This document shows, in pieces, positions 1 to 10,409 of a DNA stretch of 21,058 nt. Position 1 is the stretch's first letter. Each line of letters starts with the position of its first letter. The translations under genes were made by a program, and so were the position numbers. Under the pieces are notes generated by a model. It saw only the letters and a program-made list of their open reading frames with translations, had not been told where the DNA came from and did no database searches. Source of the DNA: Pelargonium nanum (lineage: Eukaryota; Streptophyta; Magnoliopsida; Geraniales; Geraniaceae); assembly GCA_036897485.1 (NCBI GenBank), contig JAYMTF010001843.1:1-21058 (forward strand), read 5' to 3'.

Positions 1-404
1 CACAAATCGAGAAATGGTCCAAATTTTTTTTTACATCCCTACCCTCAACCCATATACAGCCATTTTACCAAAATACCCTCATGCCAAATATGAAGGAAGA
101 TCAGTACAGAAGATTCAATGAAACTGGTTTTATCAAGATATTGTTTATATACAAAAACCAATGTCGAATTTTCTGGTGCACAAATCTTCTACATCAAGAA
201 CCTGATAGCTTATCAGTACAAACTTGAGAGAAAGTCAAAAACTTCTATTGCAAAAGTGCTCAAGTAACAAAAAAATATCATTTACAATAGCTACAAGCCT
301 ACAACAATATATATACACCTAAAACATGTACAAAATCACCATAAAAGCAATCATGCTGTCACAGAAAACATACCATTTTCCTTACTGATGCAAGTCACTT
401 TTGT
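1..404. other. 3' flank of the haspin gene, probable 3' UTR; no gene
   Basis: This stretch lies just downstream of the haspin stop codon on the minus strand and is AT-rich with stops in all frames, so it probably contains the 3' UTR and polyadenylation region. I see no canonical AATAAA signal on the minus strand. Positions 1-90 (a T-run after 'ggtccaaa', then phrases like 'accaaaataccctcat') resemble the low-complexity ends of plant non-autonomous elements, but I cannot delimit one because the window edge cuts it. Confidence 0.4.
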
Positions 405-2898
405 TCATAAGCAACATTCAATGAACATGTCAGCAAAGAAAGGGTCGAATATTGCTTCTCTTGCTGACTTATACTTGCCTAACCGCTTCTGCAACGAGCA
501 CAGATCTCTCTCATTTCTCCTTGATCGTTCCTGTCCCGACCATAATTCACACAATTCAAAACATTTCAAGAAAATGAACAATGAAACATTACTAGTAGCT
601 TGTGTACATGCTTTCATGAACTTGTGTGGTGTAGTGCTGTAAGAAAACCAAGGAGAGCTTACGAATGATTTTTTTGTGAGTAGTGTGTCCACGAGGTAGA
701 GCAACCATAGCACATTTGTCACAGGGAAGCTGCATAAATTTGATTTTACTGAGCCATGATTAAGAGCATACACAATCTTAAATATTATGGCAAAATAAGT
801 GCTAATGTAAATAACTTAACAATATTCACCAATGTACCTTCCTTCCCAGCGATTTTTAGTTGCGCGCTTCATTTTTCTATAGGTTTCAGACTGCACATAA
901 CAACATTAAGACTAATTAGTAACCAACATCTACGGACATTCTTTAACTGTAAATTCTACTTCTTACCTGTTTATCTCCTCTTGGGCCTTTAAACAGTTCG
1001 GGATCTGAGGATAGGTCAACAAATAATACACTTTCACCTGCAAATAATATATATAGGGAAGAAGTGTTAACCTTAATTAGAGAATCTATAACATAATATT
1101 TTTTGCGAGCATTGTTGTTGTATTAAGAAAAAAGGAAAGTGTTACTACCAGTATTTATCCTCGAAAGAGTAAAGTCAATTATTGATACTGATAAGCCAAA
1201 TGTTCTGATAAGCATACTCTTCCCCTCAAGAGTCAACTCTGCAGTTTCCGAATCATTTCGGCTTAATAGTACGTTTCCCCTGTAAAACGTAGATATTACT
1301 GCTGAAATCAGAAGTCATGTACCAAAAAAGCATATATGTAATGTAACAATCTTATAATGTGTATTTAACCATACCAGTGCAGATCGCGATGTTCAAACTC
1401 ATATGCAGCTTCAGCCACAGCAAGAGCAGCGGTAACCTGAAAAGAAACATAGCAGATGATTGGTTAAATAATAAACCAAAGCATCAAACTATCAAAGAAT
1501 GGCTGGAAAAAAGAGAGAGAAGGGAACATATAATTTACCTGAGCTAGCAAACTACGTGCCTCATCAAAATTTAAGATAACAAAACTTTCAAGATGGTTGC
1601 CGCCATGCTCTAAGACAAACACGACATAGCACTGAAAGGAAGTTTATTACTGTTAGATCTTATGAAGTCCGAATGTATGTCTTAAAATGTTATGAAGTTT
1701 TCCACCAGAACTTAGATTATTGTAAGATGAAGATTAAGATTACGAGACCTGTTTCTTGGGAAACCCCTTGGGGTGTTCATTTTCTGAACCATGCTTTTCA
1801 TTCCAATCTTCCCATGCTCTGATAAGTGAAGGATCATAACAACCTTGGCAAACCTTCACACTGTAGAGAAAAAAACTATATTAACTATGACGATGACAAG
1901 AATTGAGAACATTAACGAAAAATACCATACCGGAAGTAAAAAATTAGAGTTGAACTTAGTGTAAACAAGATTGCATACTCTTTTGTGTCTATAAACATGG
2001 TGCATGAATTGTCAGAACCACCCTCGTGTCCTCTTAACTGGTTAAGAGTTTGGGAAAGAATGACCTCTTCAAGCAAGTCTTTTGATCTCTGAAGCATTGC
2101 AAATCATATGGTTCAGCAAATTAACGAGTTCATTACCTATTCCCATTTCCCAGAGAGAGTTTAGAAACTACAATAAATACCTTCTGTAGTTCACCGTTCA
2201 CTAGTAAATCCCCATCGATGGGAACTATTTTGCAGACACAATTTCCAGCCTGAAAAGCTTCTCCATATGTACCTTCACCAACTTTCACAATATTTTCCAG
2301 ATCACTGGGTCAAGAAATTTTTAATGTGAGTCTATAGGAAAAAACAATAGAAAATAATCATTTCGTTGGCAATGAACTAACTGCAACACTATTCAACGAA
2401 CTGCAACATATAGCAGATACATATAAGGCAAGTGCCTAAAATTTCCTGTAAAACATAGTCATAAAGGGGAATCGTAAAGAAACTGAAAATGCAATAAAAA
2501 CAGAACTAGTAAGATCGGCAAAGAACTTACCAGTATTTGGAGAAAACGTCGCTCAGTGATGAAAGAGCGGACTGTTTTGAAGTTGCTAACAATGCAGTAA
2601 AAGCATCCAACTCATCAGGCTTCAATGAAGTGGATGTCGATGCAAGAGAAAGTTTTGAAACGGCATCATTTAGATCTTCATCATCGTCAATAATTACCAA
2701 TTCCGATCTCTTCTCAGCATTGAATCCTCTTCCTAATTTATCTTTTCTAATAGTATTTGAATCACATCTACCTGATGAATCTGAATCATCACAATAAATA
2801 GGGTTTATATACGATCGATCCACTCGAGAACTAGAGTTCTTGGATGAGGGGCTCTCCTCTAACATCTCAAAGTCATCAACCTCTATAATATATGCCAT
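405..2898 (-). CDS. HASPIN: Haspin-type serine/threonine kinase (histone H3 Thr3 kinase), N-terminally truncated
   Basis: Haspin phosphorylates histone H3 Thr3 in mitosis, which recruits the chromosomal passenger complex to centromeres. Eleven exons on the minus strand, all with GT..AG introns: 2898-2531, 2304-2181, 2088-1979, 1860-1749, 1631-1539, 1436-1375, 1279-1149, 1037-967, 890-838, 729-663, 530-405. They total 1317 bases, giving 438 residues plus TGA, and every phase matches. Visible motifs: glycine loop GEGTYGEAF (residues 132-140), catalytic Lys in VCKIVPIDG (K148), HRDLHWGN (D287), and the haspin-specific DFT in IIDFTLSR (325-327) in place of DFG. The C-terminal helix region with LLYLVDTLLTKKSF is also family-typical. 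The kinase half therefore looks active. The family protein has a longer N-terminal region; here the frame upstream of the chosen ATG is closed by TAG at 2905-2907. The intron 4 donor (GTCTCG, 1748-1743) is weak. Family identity is very secure; the start is not. Confidence 0.93.
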
Positions 2899-2934
2899 TG
2901 CCTTCTAAAAAATTGGAGGTGGCACAACCTTTCC
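2899..2934 (-). other. 5' end of the first haspin coding exon, containing an in-frame TAG
   Basis: A good acceptor (TTTGCAG, AG at 2936-2935) precedes GGAAAGGTTGTGCCACC. In the frame of the haspin ATG this reads GKVVPPPIF, stop, KA, then MAYIIEVDDFEMLEESPSS. From memory, Arabidopsis haspin reads about GKVVKAPDFQKEKEYF followed by a DAFELLEESPSP-like stretch, so the aligned peptide continues through where the TAG now stands. These bases are therefore former coding sequence that is now leader, or the TAG is removed by use of its own AG as a splice acceptor. Confidence 0.75.
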
Positions 2935-3018
2935 CTGCAAAGAGCAAGAGAAAAGTGGTAAATATTTGTCTGATAAAATGCAAGTAAACTCTTTAACATG
3001 CAAATAACACAATCAAAT

Positions 3019-3034
3019 GATCAAAGCACATAAA
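3019..3034. repeat. Target-site duplication of the LINE, copy at its 3' end
   Basis: gatcaaagcacataaa here pairs with gatcaaagatcataaa at 3465-3480: 14 of 16 bases agree, one copy on each side of the LINE fragment. The two mismatches fit an old insertion. Confidence 0.65.
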
Positions 3035-3464
3035 ACAAACACCAAGCCATGTCTCAAACAATGTTAGGGTTGGCAACATGGATCATTCAGCAAAACTCTT
3101 TTGGATCATATACTCTTATTCTCCTAGTCCATTTCGTCCCATCTAATGTTACCTCCTCGTTAAGCCTAACTAGCTCTTTCTTTCCATGTTAGCTTAGGCC
3201 TACCCCTACCCATTTTAGTTTCTCCAAACTGAATTCTCGAACCTTTCCTCCCGGGTCAGTAATCTTCCTACGCTCCCCCTAAACAATTGACCCGCATTTC
3301 ATCTTCCGCTGACGATACCCCAAACTCTTCCTCCAATAATCACACTCCTAATTGTATCCTTCTTAGTACTGCTACTACATATCCAACTAAGCACTCTCAT
3401 CTCTGCACCCCACATTATGATTTTGCAGTCTTTTTTTAACCCAACATCCAGTGTGACATAGCAA
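3035..3464 (-). mobile_element. Degenerate 3' end of an RTE-type LINE (ORF2 C-terminus and 3' tail)
   Basis: Read on the minus strand, 3403-3380 gives AEMRVLSW, followed by a stretch like ICSSSTKKDTIRSVIIGG. This corresponds to the common plant LINE ORF2 end (EMRMLRWMCGHTRKDKIRN..., then RLRWFGHV..., then RGRGRPK..W). Remnants of the later parts are visible, such as ATGGGTAGGGGTAGGCCTAAG near 3210. The tail CCAACCCTAACATTGTTTGAGACATGGCTTGG matches the 'ACCCC..TTTGGGA..AAGGCTTGGTTG' ending typical of RTE LINEs. Several stops and shifts show it is dead; it is 5'-truncated to about 430 bases. Confidence 0.75.
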
Positions 3465-3480
3465 GATCAAAGATCATAAA
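3465..3480. repeat. Target-site duplication of the LINE, copy at its 5' end
   Basis: gatcaaagatcataaa is the partner of 3019-3034 (14/16 identical). It bounds the LINE fragment on its 5'-truncated side. Confidence 0.65.
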
Positions 3481-3572
3481 CTTAAGGTGCAAAGAGAGGA
3501 CACAGTAATTGCTATTAAGCTGAAAATACATGTACAAACAAACCAGAAAAAAAAAAATTGAAGCTCACAAAC

Positions 3573-4032
3573 CTGCAAGAAATCAGCTTCTTTTACGAGC
3601 ACAAGACCAAAACTTTCTCCAGAAAATCAGTGTAGGCTTTCTTCAATCAGAATCTCAAGCACCAAAATTTAACAAATCCCTATTTTACGAACTACACTGC
3701 CTCCTGAGCTTGGAAAAAAAAAACATTTTTTTTTGTCAGAACCCAACAAAAACAAATGGGTATGAGATTGTGAGCTTACTGGTGAGTATAGAAAGGTCGA
3801 TTTCAGTAAAGCGCTGTTGGGTTCTTCCCTTCCAGTTGTAAACAACTTCAAGCATGAATTGATCGTCCCTCTCCTACTTCTACTATGAGCTTTAACAAAC
3901 AAAAAAACAGGGTTTTTATCTGAAACAAGCACATATTGATGGGAAATGGAGAAATAAATTACTATATTTAGGTCATTTTTCTGTTCTGAACCTGCTAGCA
4001 AGAACCCATCTGTACGGATTGATTGATGGATG

Positions 4033-4063
<31 letters not shown>

Positions 4064-4110
4064 AATGGGTGTTTTGGGCGGGACTGAGAGACCCAACCAT
4101 GGCTTGATTG
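3573..4110 (-). promoter_or_regulatory. Haspin leader and promoter region with a (GA)13 tract
   Basis: This segment lies upstream of the leader intron. On the minus strand it shows pyrimidine-rich stretches, including a perfect (TC)13 run (plus-strand GA repeat 4033-4058), a common feature of plant 5' leaders and core promoters. Open frames on this strand (4100 down to about 3669 and 4341 down to 3973) do not resemble haspin or any family I know. I could not place the transcription start. Confidence 0.4.
4033..4058. repeat. (GA)13 microsatellite
   Basis: Twenty-six bases of uninterrupted GA dinucleotide. On the haspin sense strand it is a CT repeat, the type often found in plant 5' leaders. 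It should be length-polymorphic. Confidence 0.95.
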
Positions 4111-4610
4111 GAGGGAACCTGAAACGGTGCGTTTTGGAATTGGGTAAAGTGGGCTTGAGAATTGAAGCCCAGTTTCAGTTATGAAAGGGCTGTATTTTCT
4201 CTTTCTGGGCCCAATTGGCCCCAGTAGTTGATGGAAGAACGGTGTGCATTTTATAATTGCCTTTTTGTTAGCTCCATGGCAATTCGGGTTTCGGATAATT
4301 ATTTTTCCGGGTTTGAAAAGAAAATGTCCAACCCGAACCACCTCAAAATGAGTGCGGATTTGTTCTGGTTGCGAGTTTTAGGTTGTTGGTCGGTTTCAAG
4401 TTTCATAAAAAAATAGATGTGCAGATAGATTTGTTCGACCAAATCCACAAATTTTCATGTTAGGTTTTAATAGTTGAAGAGTCTCCCTGAAAGGAGGGCG
4501 CTCTAAGCATCAACTTCATCAACTATATACATCATGTCTATACAAGCATGCATAAAAAATGCAAAACTCTAAACTCCACAAAATTACTAGTTCCAAAATC
4601 AAAGGTGTCG
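4111..4610. other. Intergenic, no gene recognised
   Basis: Upstream flank of the haspin gene. Short open frames exist on both strands but have no recognisable domains. I see no repeat structure of note. Confidence 0.5.
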
Positions 4611-4614
4611 TACT

Positions 4615-4830
4615 ATTAGAGTTGGCCAAAAGTAATGTCGGGTCGGGTTGTTGAACTCTCCCGACCCTATAGGGTCTTCGGATTTGTCGGGTTGGGTTTT
4701 CGGAATGTATGAATAAAGTACACAAATTTTGCAGGTTTGTCTAACTTGACCGGAATAACTTTGAGTTGGGGTTATGATTGGGTAAACGTATGGCCGGGTA
4801 TTGCACCCTCCTTTAGTCCAACTCAGACAA
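4615..4830. mobile_element. Possible non-autonomous hAT-like fragment (GGGTCGGG-type)
   Basis: The left part begins TTAGAGTTGGCCAAAAG and continues to GTCGGGTCGGGTTG. The right part ends GGGTATTGCACCCTCCTTTA. Plant hAT MITEs commonly start TAGRGTTGGCAAA..GGGTCGGGT and end with the reverse. The inverted match here is poor and I found no convincing 8-bp duplication, so this is a compositional call only. Confidence 0.28.
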
Positions 4831-4839
4831 GAAGCTTCA

Positions 4840-6395
4840 CCCACATTAAGTTTAATCTTTTATTGTGAAGTTGGTCCTCTTGTACCCTAAAATTAAATAG
4901 TCTCTTTTATCAAAAAAAATAAATAAATAAATAGTCTCACCCGCATCATTATAGATAACCAAATTCTCATTATCAAAATATATAATTAGTTGCTATTTCG
5001 AGTTTTATCATAACGATATGCATTATTTAAGCATCTGTATTTTCTTTTACTAATAAGTCAAATGAATCATGTTTTTAATATTATTTATAATTATGTTTAT
5101 TATACTCTAAAAATCTATCGGCCACCATTTAATTTACTATTAGTAATGTTTCAACATCAATTAGGTTGCAAAATTGACAGTTGATCATGCTTTTTTAAAG
5201 GTCCAAACAAATAAGTAGATTGTGCATGAACTTTGATAGTAACTAGCTAGCTGAAATCAATATTAATAAATTAAACATCCACGTATAATTAGAAATTAAA
5301 AAAAAACTAGTTAAAATCATTGGCTCAAACTATCTTGTATATATCTCCATCAATCTAAGATCAATTTCTTGTTTTCATAAGCGTTGAAATTTAAATTGGT
5401 GATTTGAAATTTCAGTTAAATAAATGTGATGTTTAAATTATTTGAATATTTATTGGAAAGTCCACATTAAATTAAAAGATATATTATGGTTTTATTATAT
5501 GCAAGAATGAGACAATTAAATATGGTCATAATCATTCTTTAACTCTATAGCTCTCACTGATTAATTTTAGATAATGCCATATTAACCACTAATGGTTTAG
5601 TGACATATACCGACAAGATTTATTATATTTTATCTTTTGTTTTCCTAGGTCACTTCAAATATATATTTTTATAAATAGTAGGCCACCTTTGGTTGCTCAA
5701 TGAATGTATTTTCTTTTAGAAAATGATTGATACATTTGTAATTTGTTTATATGTTTCACATGCTTTTTTTTTAATCGATAATTATTGGTGAATTTTCATA
5801 TATACAATTTTCAATAAAGTTACAAATAATAAAAAATACATTTAATTTAGTATCAAATACATATGAAATGAATGTTAGATTTTCTGAACAAATTATCAAA
5901 AATAGTTCGAATGAGAAAAAATTATTTTATTTCAAAGTTTAGAAGTGCTATTAACTTCTATACAAAAAATTGTTTGCTGAATTTTTTTGTTAGATTATAC
6001 CTAGATAGATAAAAATATGTACAAAATTAAAAAAATTATAAAATAAATAGAAATCCGTCGAACTTGAAAAATTATGAAAGTTGACACATCTAAAACTCTT
6101 TTTCACTAAAATAAAATACTATTATTGGGAGAAAAAAAACATGATTTGAGGAAGACTTTGTAATCTTCAAGGGTCATAACTTGAATTGGAATACAAATTT
6201 TATTAATTAAAAAAGGTGGATTAGGCCATGCAATTATTTGAGAATGCAAAGAGCTTTTAGATGTCGGGTTGATTAGGCAAAGGATCGTTTTGCCTTTGAA
6301 ACAGTGCACTTTTACAAACTTTAATTAATGTTAAAAACTGCAATTAATTAAACACATTAATCATAATACCCCACAATAATTGTCATTAGCTTTCA
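4840..6395. other. AT-rich intergenic DNA, no gene recognised
   Basis: Very AT-rich sequence with homopolymer runs and stops in all frames. I see no coding segment longer than about 60 codons and no clean inverted or direct repeat. Decayed MITE material is plausible (for example around 5690-5990, 'cctttggttgctcaatgaatg') but cannot be shown by eye. Confidence 0.5.
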
Positions 6396-6398
6396 AAT

Positions 6399-6840
6399 CA
6401 TATTGGTTAGCATTTATTTTTCAAAGACAAGACATTACATCTTTTAAAAGATGGCCAAACACGAGTCTTCCTAATTAAACTCACACGAGTCTACGTACGT
6501 ATAACCAAAAAATATAGATTAGCATTTTTGTTTCAAATTAAGAATATTAGATGTTGCATGTGACAATAGATCTTTCAAAATATGGCCAAACGTGAGGGTC
6601 TTCTTTAAAATCATAGGTGCATGAGAGTGACCGAAAATATTTTTCTCATATACAACAAAAAAATATAGGTTAGAATTTTTATTTGAAAAATTAGATCGAT
6701 ATTGTAAGTGATATGTGGACGACTTTGAAAATATGACCAACTACGAGAGTCTTCCTTAAAATGCTTGGTGAGAGAATAGTCTCGATGTGTACATAAATTT
6801 ATTCAAATATTTTTTTCCTACATATAACATAAAATATTAC
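6399..6840. repeat. Three degenerate tandem copies of a 130-150 bp unit
   Basis: Three successive blocks share an order of motifs: a ggttagcat/gattagcat/ggttagaat start, a T-rich stretch, then (a)tatggccaaac..gagtctt. The anchors are atggccaaac at 6451, atggccaaac at 6582 and atgaccaact at 6733, giving periods of 131 and 151. Copies 2 and 3 also share ttcttaaaat-like sequence and the ctcatata/ctacatata plus caacaaaaaaata ends. No transposase or coding capacity is visible. Confidence 0.7.
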
Positions 6841-7896
6841 AATCAAAGTCTTGTCAATTAACATGTTTTTTGTTTATAACAATATCATATGACAACTCGT
6901 GTGAAAAACAAATTTATTCTTGAAATAGAAATTGTGGGCTTTAATTTATAGGGTATTCAAGCAAACGAAGAAAAAAATTACGATTCCATCACTTGCAACA
7001 ACAATAATTGTTCAAACACATGACACGTAAATGAGATAGATACTTTACAAAGGGTAAGAAATGGAATAAACACATTATTTGAATGTTATATTTCTTTTTA
7101 TATATAATCAAATGAGTCAAATGTGCAAGTTTTGAATTTACAATACCCAAAACCAAAAATGATTGCATGCAGGTGGGGTATAAAAAAGAATAGTGAGATC
7201 AAGAACAGCACACTAGGACTTGTCAAAATGGACCTAGAAAAAATAATTGGACCAAGCAGGACACCAATATTTGTACCTAGCTAGTCATAAACCTTATCCA
7301 TTTAATGTGCCTTTCAACTTTCAAGACCCCATTTGCATTTATTTCAGTTTTGCTCTTTAGGGCACATAGGTTGCTTTCAAAGGGTAAATACAATGCCACT
7401 TGAATGCTTTAGGGTCCTAACTAGATTTTTTTTTTTTTTTGTGTAAATGAATTGATGTATATTTAAAATTCTTAGGAATGGGGTGTGTATATGGGCAGTG
7501 GGCTTAAAATATGGCCTAGCTAGTTAAGAATAATATGGAATTAGAACCTAGACTTGCAAGTCATTAAGGACAGCATTTTCTAAATTATTGTATTATTTTG
7601 ATTCACATGCAATGTAATGTTGTTAAATTTCATGACTTTCCAAATGTTGACTTCTTTACCTTTTAAAAATTGTTTTTAATTTTTGGTTCCTCATCAAAGC
7701 AAGACCGAACGGGGCGCCTAGAATATGGACCGAGTACTTAACAAAAACCAAAGTGATTTGGACCGAACACGTATGATGAATTTTTTAGATAACAAAAACA
7801 CTTATCTTAAGAAAAAGTTGAAAAAATAGAGTTAATTGTAGTAACGGTAAATAGTAATAACGTATTACAAATATAACAAGTAAAAGAAAAAAATAT
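6841..7896. other. Intergenic DNA, no gene recognised
   Basis: AT-rich DNA without a recognisable coding frame. A run of T's lies at 7427-7440. No RNA gene or element boundary could be supported. Confidence 0.5.
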
Positions 7897-7918
7897 ATTT
7901 AATGGAGTAAATATTTTG
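7897..7918 (+). repeat. 22-bp perfect direct repeat, copy 1
   Basis: atttaatggagtaaatattttg is identical to 7971-7992. The two copies are 74 bases apart start to start. Confidence 0.85.
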
Positions 7919-7970
7919 TCTAAATTGATCGAAACCAAACTGAACCAAATGAAGTTACAAGAGCACCCTC

Positions 7971-7992
7971 ATTTAATGGAGTAAATATTTTG
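7971..7992 (+). repeat. 22-bp perfect direct repeat, copy 2
   Basis: Identical to 7897-7918. The 52 bases between them (with 'gaaaccaaactgaaccaaat') have no evident coding or transposon signature. Confidence 0.85.
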
Positions 7993-8715
7993 AGTACCCT
8001 AATTTTAGTTTAAGAATTAATATCGAATATGTTAATACTACATGCGTATGCAATTTTCTTAACTCATAATTAAACTAAAACACGAAACTTCCGATTTAAA
8101 GTTACACATGTGGTGTATAATATATAGGGTCTACTTGTAGGATCTATTATTAGGTCTATTAGATGTGGTTATGAGGACTTAATTAGGAAACATTGTGTCA
8201 ATGTGAATCAATAATCAAGTATTGCCATATATAGCTAAAGTTATTTGGCACACTCCAACTCCAAGTTGCTTCCAATATTCAAATACCCTTGTAATTAAGG
8301 TCTCAGCTGTCTTTGCCAATTTTTGGCAAAAATCAATATATATTTCCCTAGCACCTTCTCATTGCTAAGATACATTTGGTTTGTGATATGACCATTCAAA
8401 ATCTTTGGTCTATTGGCTGGCAACACAGTACTTACTACATGAGCTTGCACTTGAGAGAGCTTAGAGAGGAAAGTAAGTTACGTGTTCGGAATGAGCTAAA
8501 GTTTGACCGGATATTCGAATTGATCTCATAGTCGATCATGAGATGTCTCGCTCTGGGCCATCTTGAGACCCGTTTTTGTGTTTTACTGTTTTTAGGTATA
8601 GTTATGGATTAGTTTTGTAGTTTTGTTTTACTCAACGTAATTTCCTATTATAACTAAGGACTGAGTAATGCTTCATCCAAAGCTGACACTACCTCGGTAT
8701 ATTTGAATGATACGA
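7993..8715. other. Intergenic DNA, no gene recognised
   Basis: No open frame with family features and no repeat boundaries were seen on either strand. Confidence 0.5.
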
Positions 8716-8719
8716 GTTG

Positions 8720-8992
8720 AGTTAGCAAATGGGCCGACAACCCATCACTAAAAAACCCGACAATTCTAGCCCCGAGCTAAAAAAAAATTGGCTTATTTAT
8801 TTACCAACCCATTTGAGCCCGAATCCAAACGGGTTTAACCCAATTTGGGCCCACAACATAATTACTTGCAAAATGAGTCTTAGCTCGGGCCTAACAACTC
8901 TCGACCCAAGCCGACAAAAATTTAAGTAACTCAATAAGCATATTGACCTTTTTTCTTTCTTGCAAACCCGTTTACTCATTTGTCATCTCTAA
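8720..8992. mobile_element. Possible non-autonomous hAT-like element (GGGCC/CCCGA-rich)
   Basis: The left part reads GAGTTAGCAAATGGGCCGAC and the right part ends AAACCCGTTTACTCATTTGTCATCTCTA. The reverse complement of the right end, TAGAGATGACAAATGAG, is a typical plant hAT-MITE terminus, and the left end is a diverged partner (AGTTAGCAAATGGG). The interior repeats words such as acccgac, gagcccga and gggcccac, which is usual for this type. I found no clear 8-bp target duplication. Confidence 0.4.
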
Positions 8993-8995
8993 AAT

Positions 8996-10409
8996 AGTTG
9001 TCTTTTTCTGATGACAATAATCAATATGTTTATATAAACAAGAACTTTTAATTTTAAATGAAGCAAGTCTCGCGCATTGAGACTAACTTACGGGTGAGTA
9101 AACCAGACCGTTAGGTACCAAAAAAGCTTAATTTCCAACATTCAAGATCTCCACTGTCCAATCATGATTGGATCCTATAATTCACAATAGTGATTAAGCA
9201 TAATTAGTGGGAAAATACACATTAACAAACCACAATAAAACAAACATGTTGTGCCAATTAAATAGTTATTTTTAGGGCTTTGGTGGACAGATGGTTTCAA
9301 ACTTAATACCCAACATAACATGCCTCACATACAATTGGACTGTTAGGGATTTAATTAACAATGCGGGGCCTATCTTTTAGGTCTAACCTATAATTTAAGG
9401 GCATAGGATCCCTTGCAAAGAAGGGAAGCATGAGAATAATTAACTTGAAAACACTTGAATATTAGCATTTTGTTTATGTGGTGTGTCCAATGGGTTCTAA
9501 TAAACAAAACCCAAAATTTTCTTCTAACACAAGGGTGTGGTCTTTTTAATCAAATTGGTTTTGTTGTGATCTCTTTGTCTAGTACTAACCCTAATTACCC
9601 ACTTGACATAACAAGATAATTTATTAAATTCCATTTTGAGCCTAAATTAAGTAACATAATATTCCTTTAGAATCATTGTTCTTCTCTAAGATGTATTTGT
9701 TTCAATATATAGAGATTAGTGGTAGAATGTTTGTGTACTCTTTAGAGTTTAGACTGTATTCTTTAGAATTAGTCATTACTTGTCTTTAGAATCATTGAAA
9801 TCTTGAACTGAGCGAAATATAATTATACACACTGTTGAATAGTTATACAAATCTTGTTTCAATATATAGCGATTAATTATAATTGTCGTATCATATATTT
9901 CAATTGATTTAGGTGAAGAGAATGATTAAAAGTTAGTTTCATTCAAAAGGAATGGATGATGAAAGAAAATAGATTTTGATGGGAAAGATGAGATCAGAAA
10001 GCAAGTTTCTAATACTAGAAATGAAACAATTTTCTAGCAACTTGTGTGTGAAATGTTCTTTTTCCTATAGGTTCTAATAAGGGTAATTTGATGTGGAAAT
10101 GTGCACAAAATGGTTGTGTGATTTTCAGTTCCATTGTAAACGACAACATTGTTTGTTCATTTTGTATGGTAGTCAATTCATAACACAACCTATGCTTAAG
10201 ATTATAGCTTCCATTTTCTCCCATAAACAACATACAAGAAAAGCTCAATGTGGGAAAAGTATTGAAACTCAATTATCTTCGTAGTGACACTATCCAAGAG
10301 CATTTCACTTATGAACTGTATTATTAAGATAATTGTATTAATTAGCGCGCTTAAATCGTAACCATTTTAAGAGATTAAGTATATGATATTTATTTGCAAT
10401 TTGTCATTG
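8996..10409. other. Intergenic DNA, no gene recognised
   Basis: AT-rich DNA. The phrase gtttcaatatatag(a/c)gatta occurs twice (about 9690 and 9856), a weak local repeat. The small overlapping frames around 10015-10284 on both strands show no domain or compositional sign of coding. Confidence 0.5.

Larger units (their letters stand above)
2935..3572 (-). other. Leader intron of the haspin gene carrying a LINE fragment
   Basis: The acceptor is TTTGCAG at 2935 (minus strand). A plausible donor CAG|GTTTGTG lies at 3572-3571, giving an intron of about 638 bases. A LINE fragment with its target-site duplications fills 3019-3480. I searched this and the upstream 500 bases on the minus strand for the conserved N-terminal haspin peptides and saw none, so any exon upstream is probably non-coding. 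The donor choice is inferred; no transcript evidence is available. Confidence 0.5.

Noticed and set aside
388-642. Plus-strand open frame at the left of the window
   Set aside because: It is the antisense shadow of the last haspin exon and intron; the minus strand carries the conserved protein.
3669-4341. Two long open frames on the minus strand upstream of haspin as its missing N-terminus
   Set aside because: Neither contains peptides resembling the haspin N-terminus. The serine/leucine runs come from the (TC)n tract and the frames look like leader sequence.
10015-10284. Overlapping open frames on both strands
   Set aside because: No recognised domain, no start context or splice support, and overlapping frames of this size are expected by chance.
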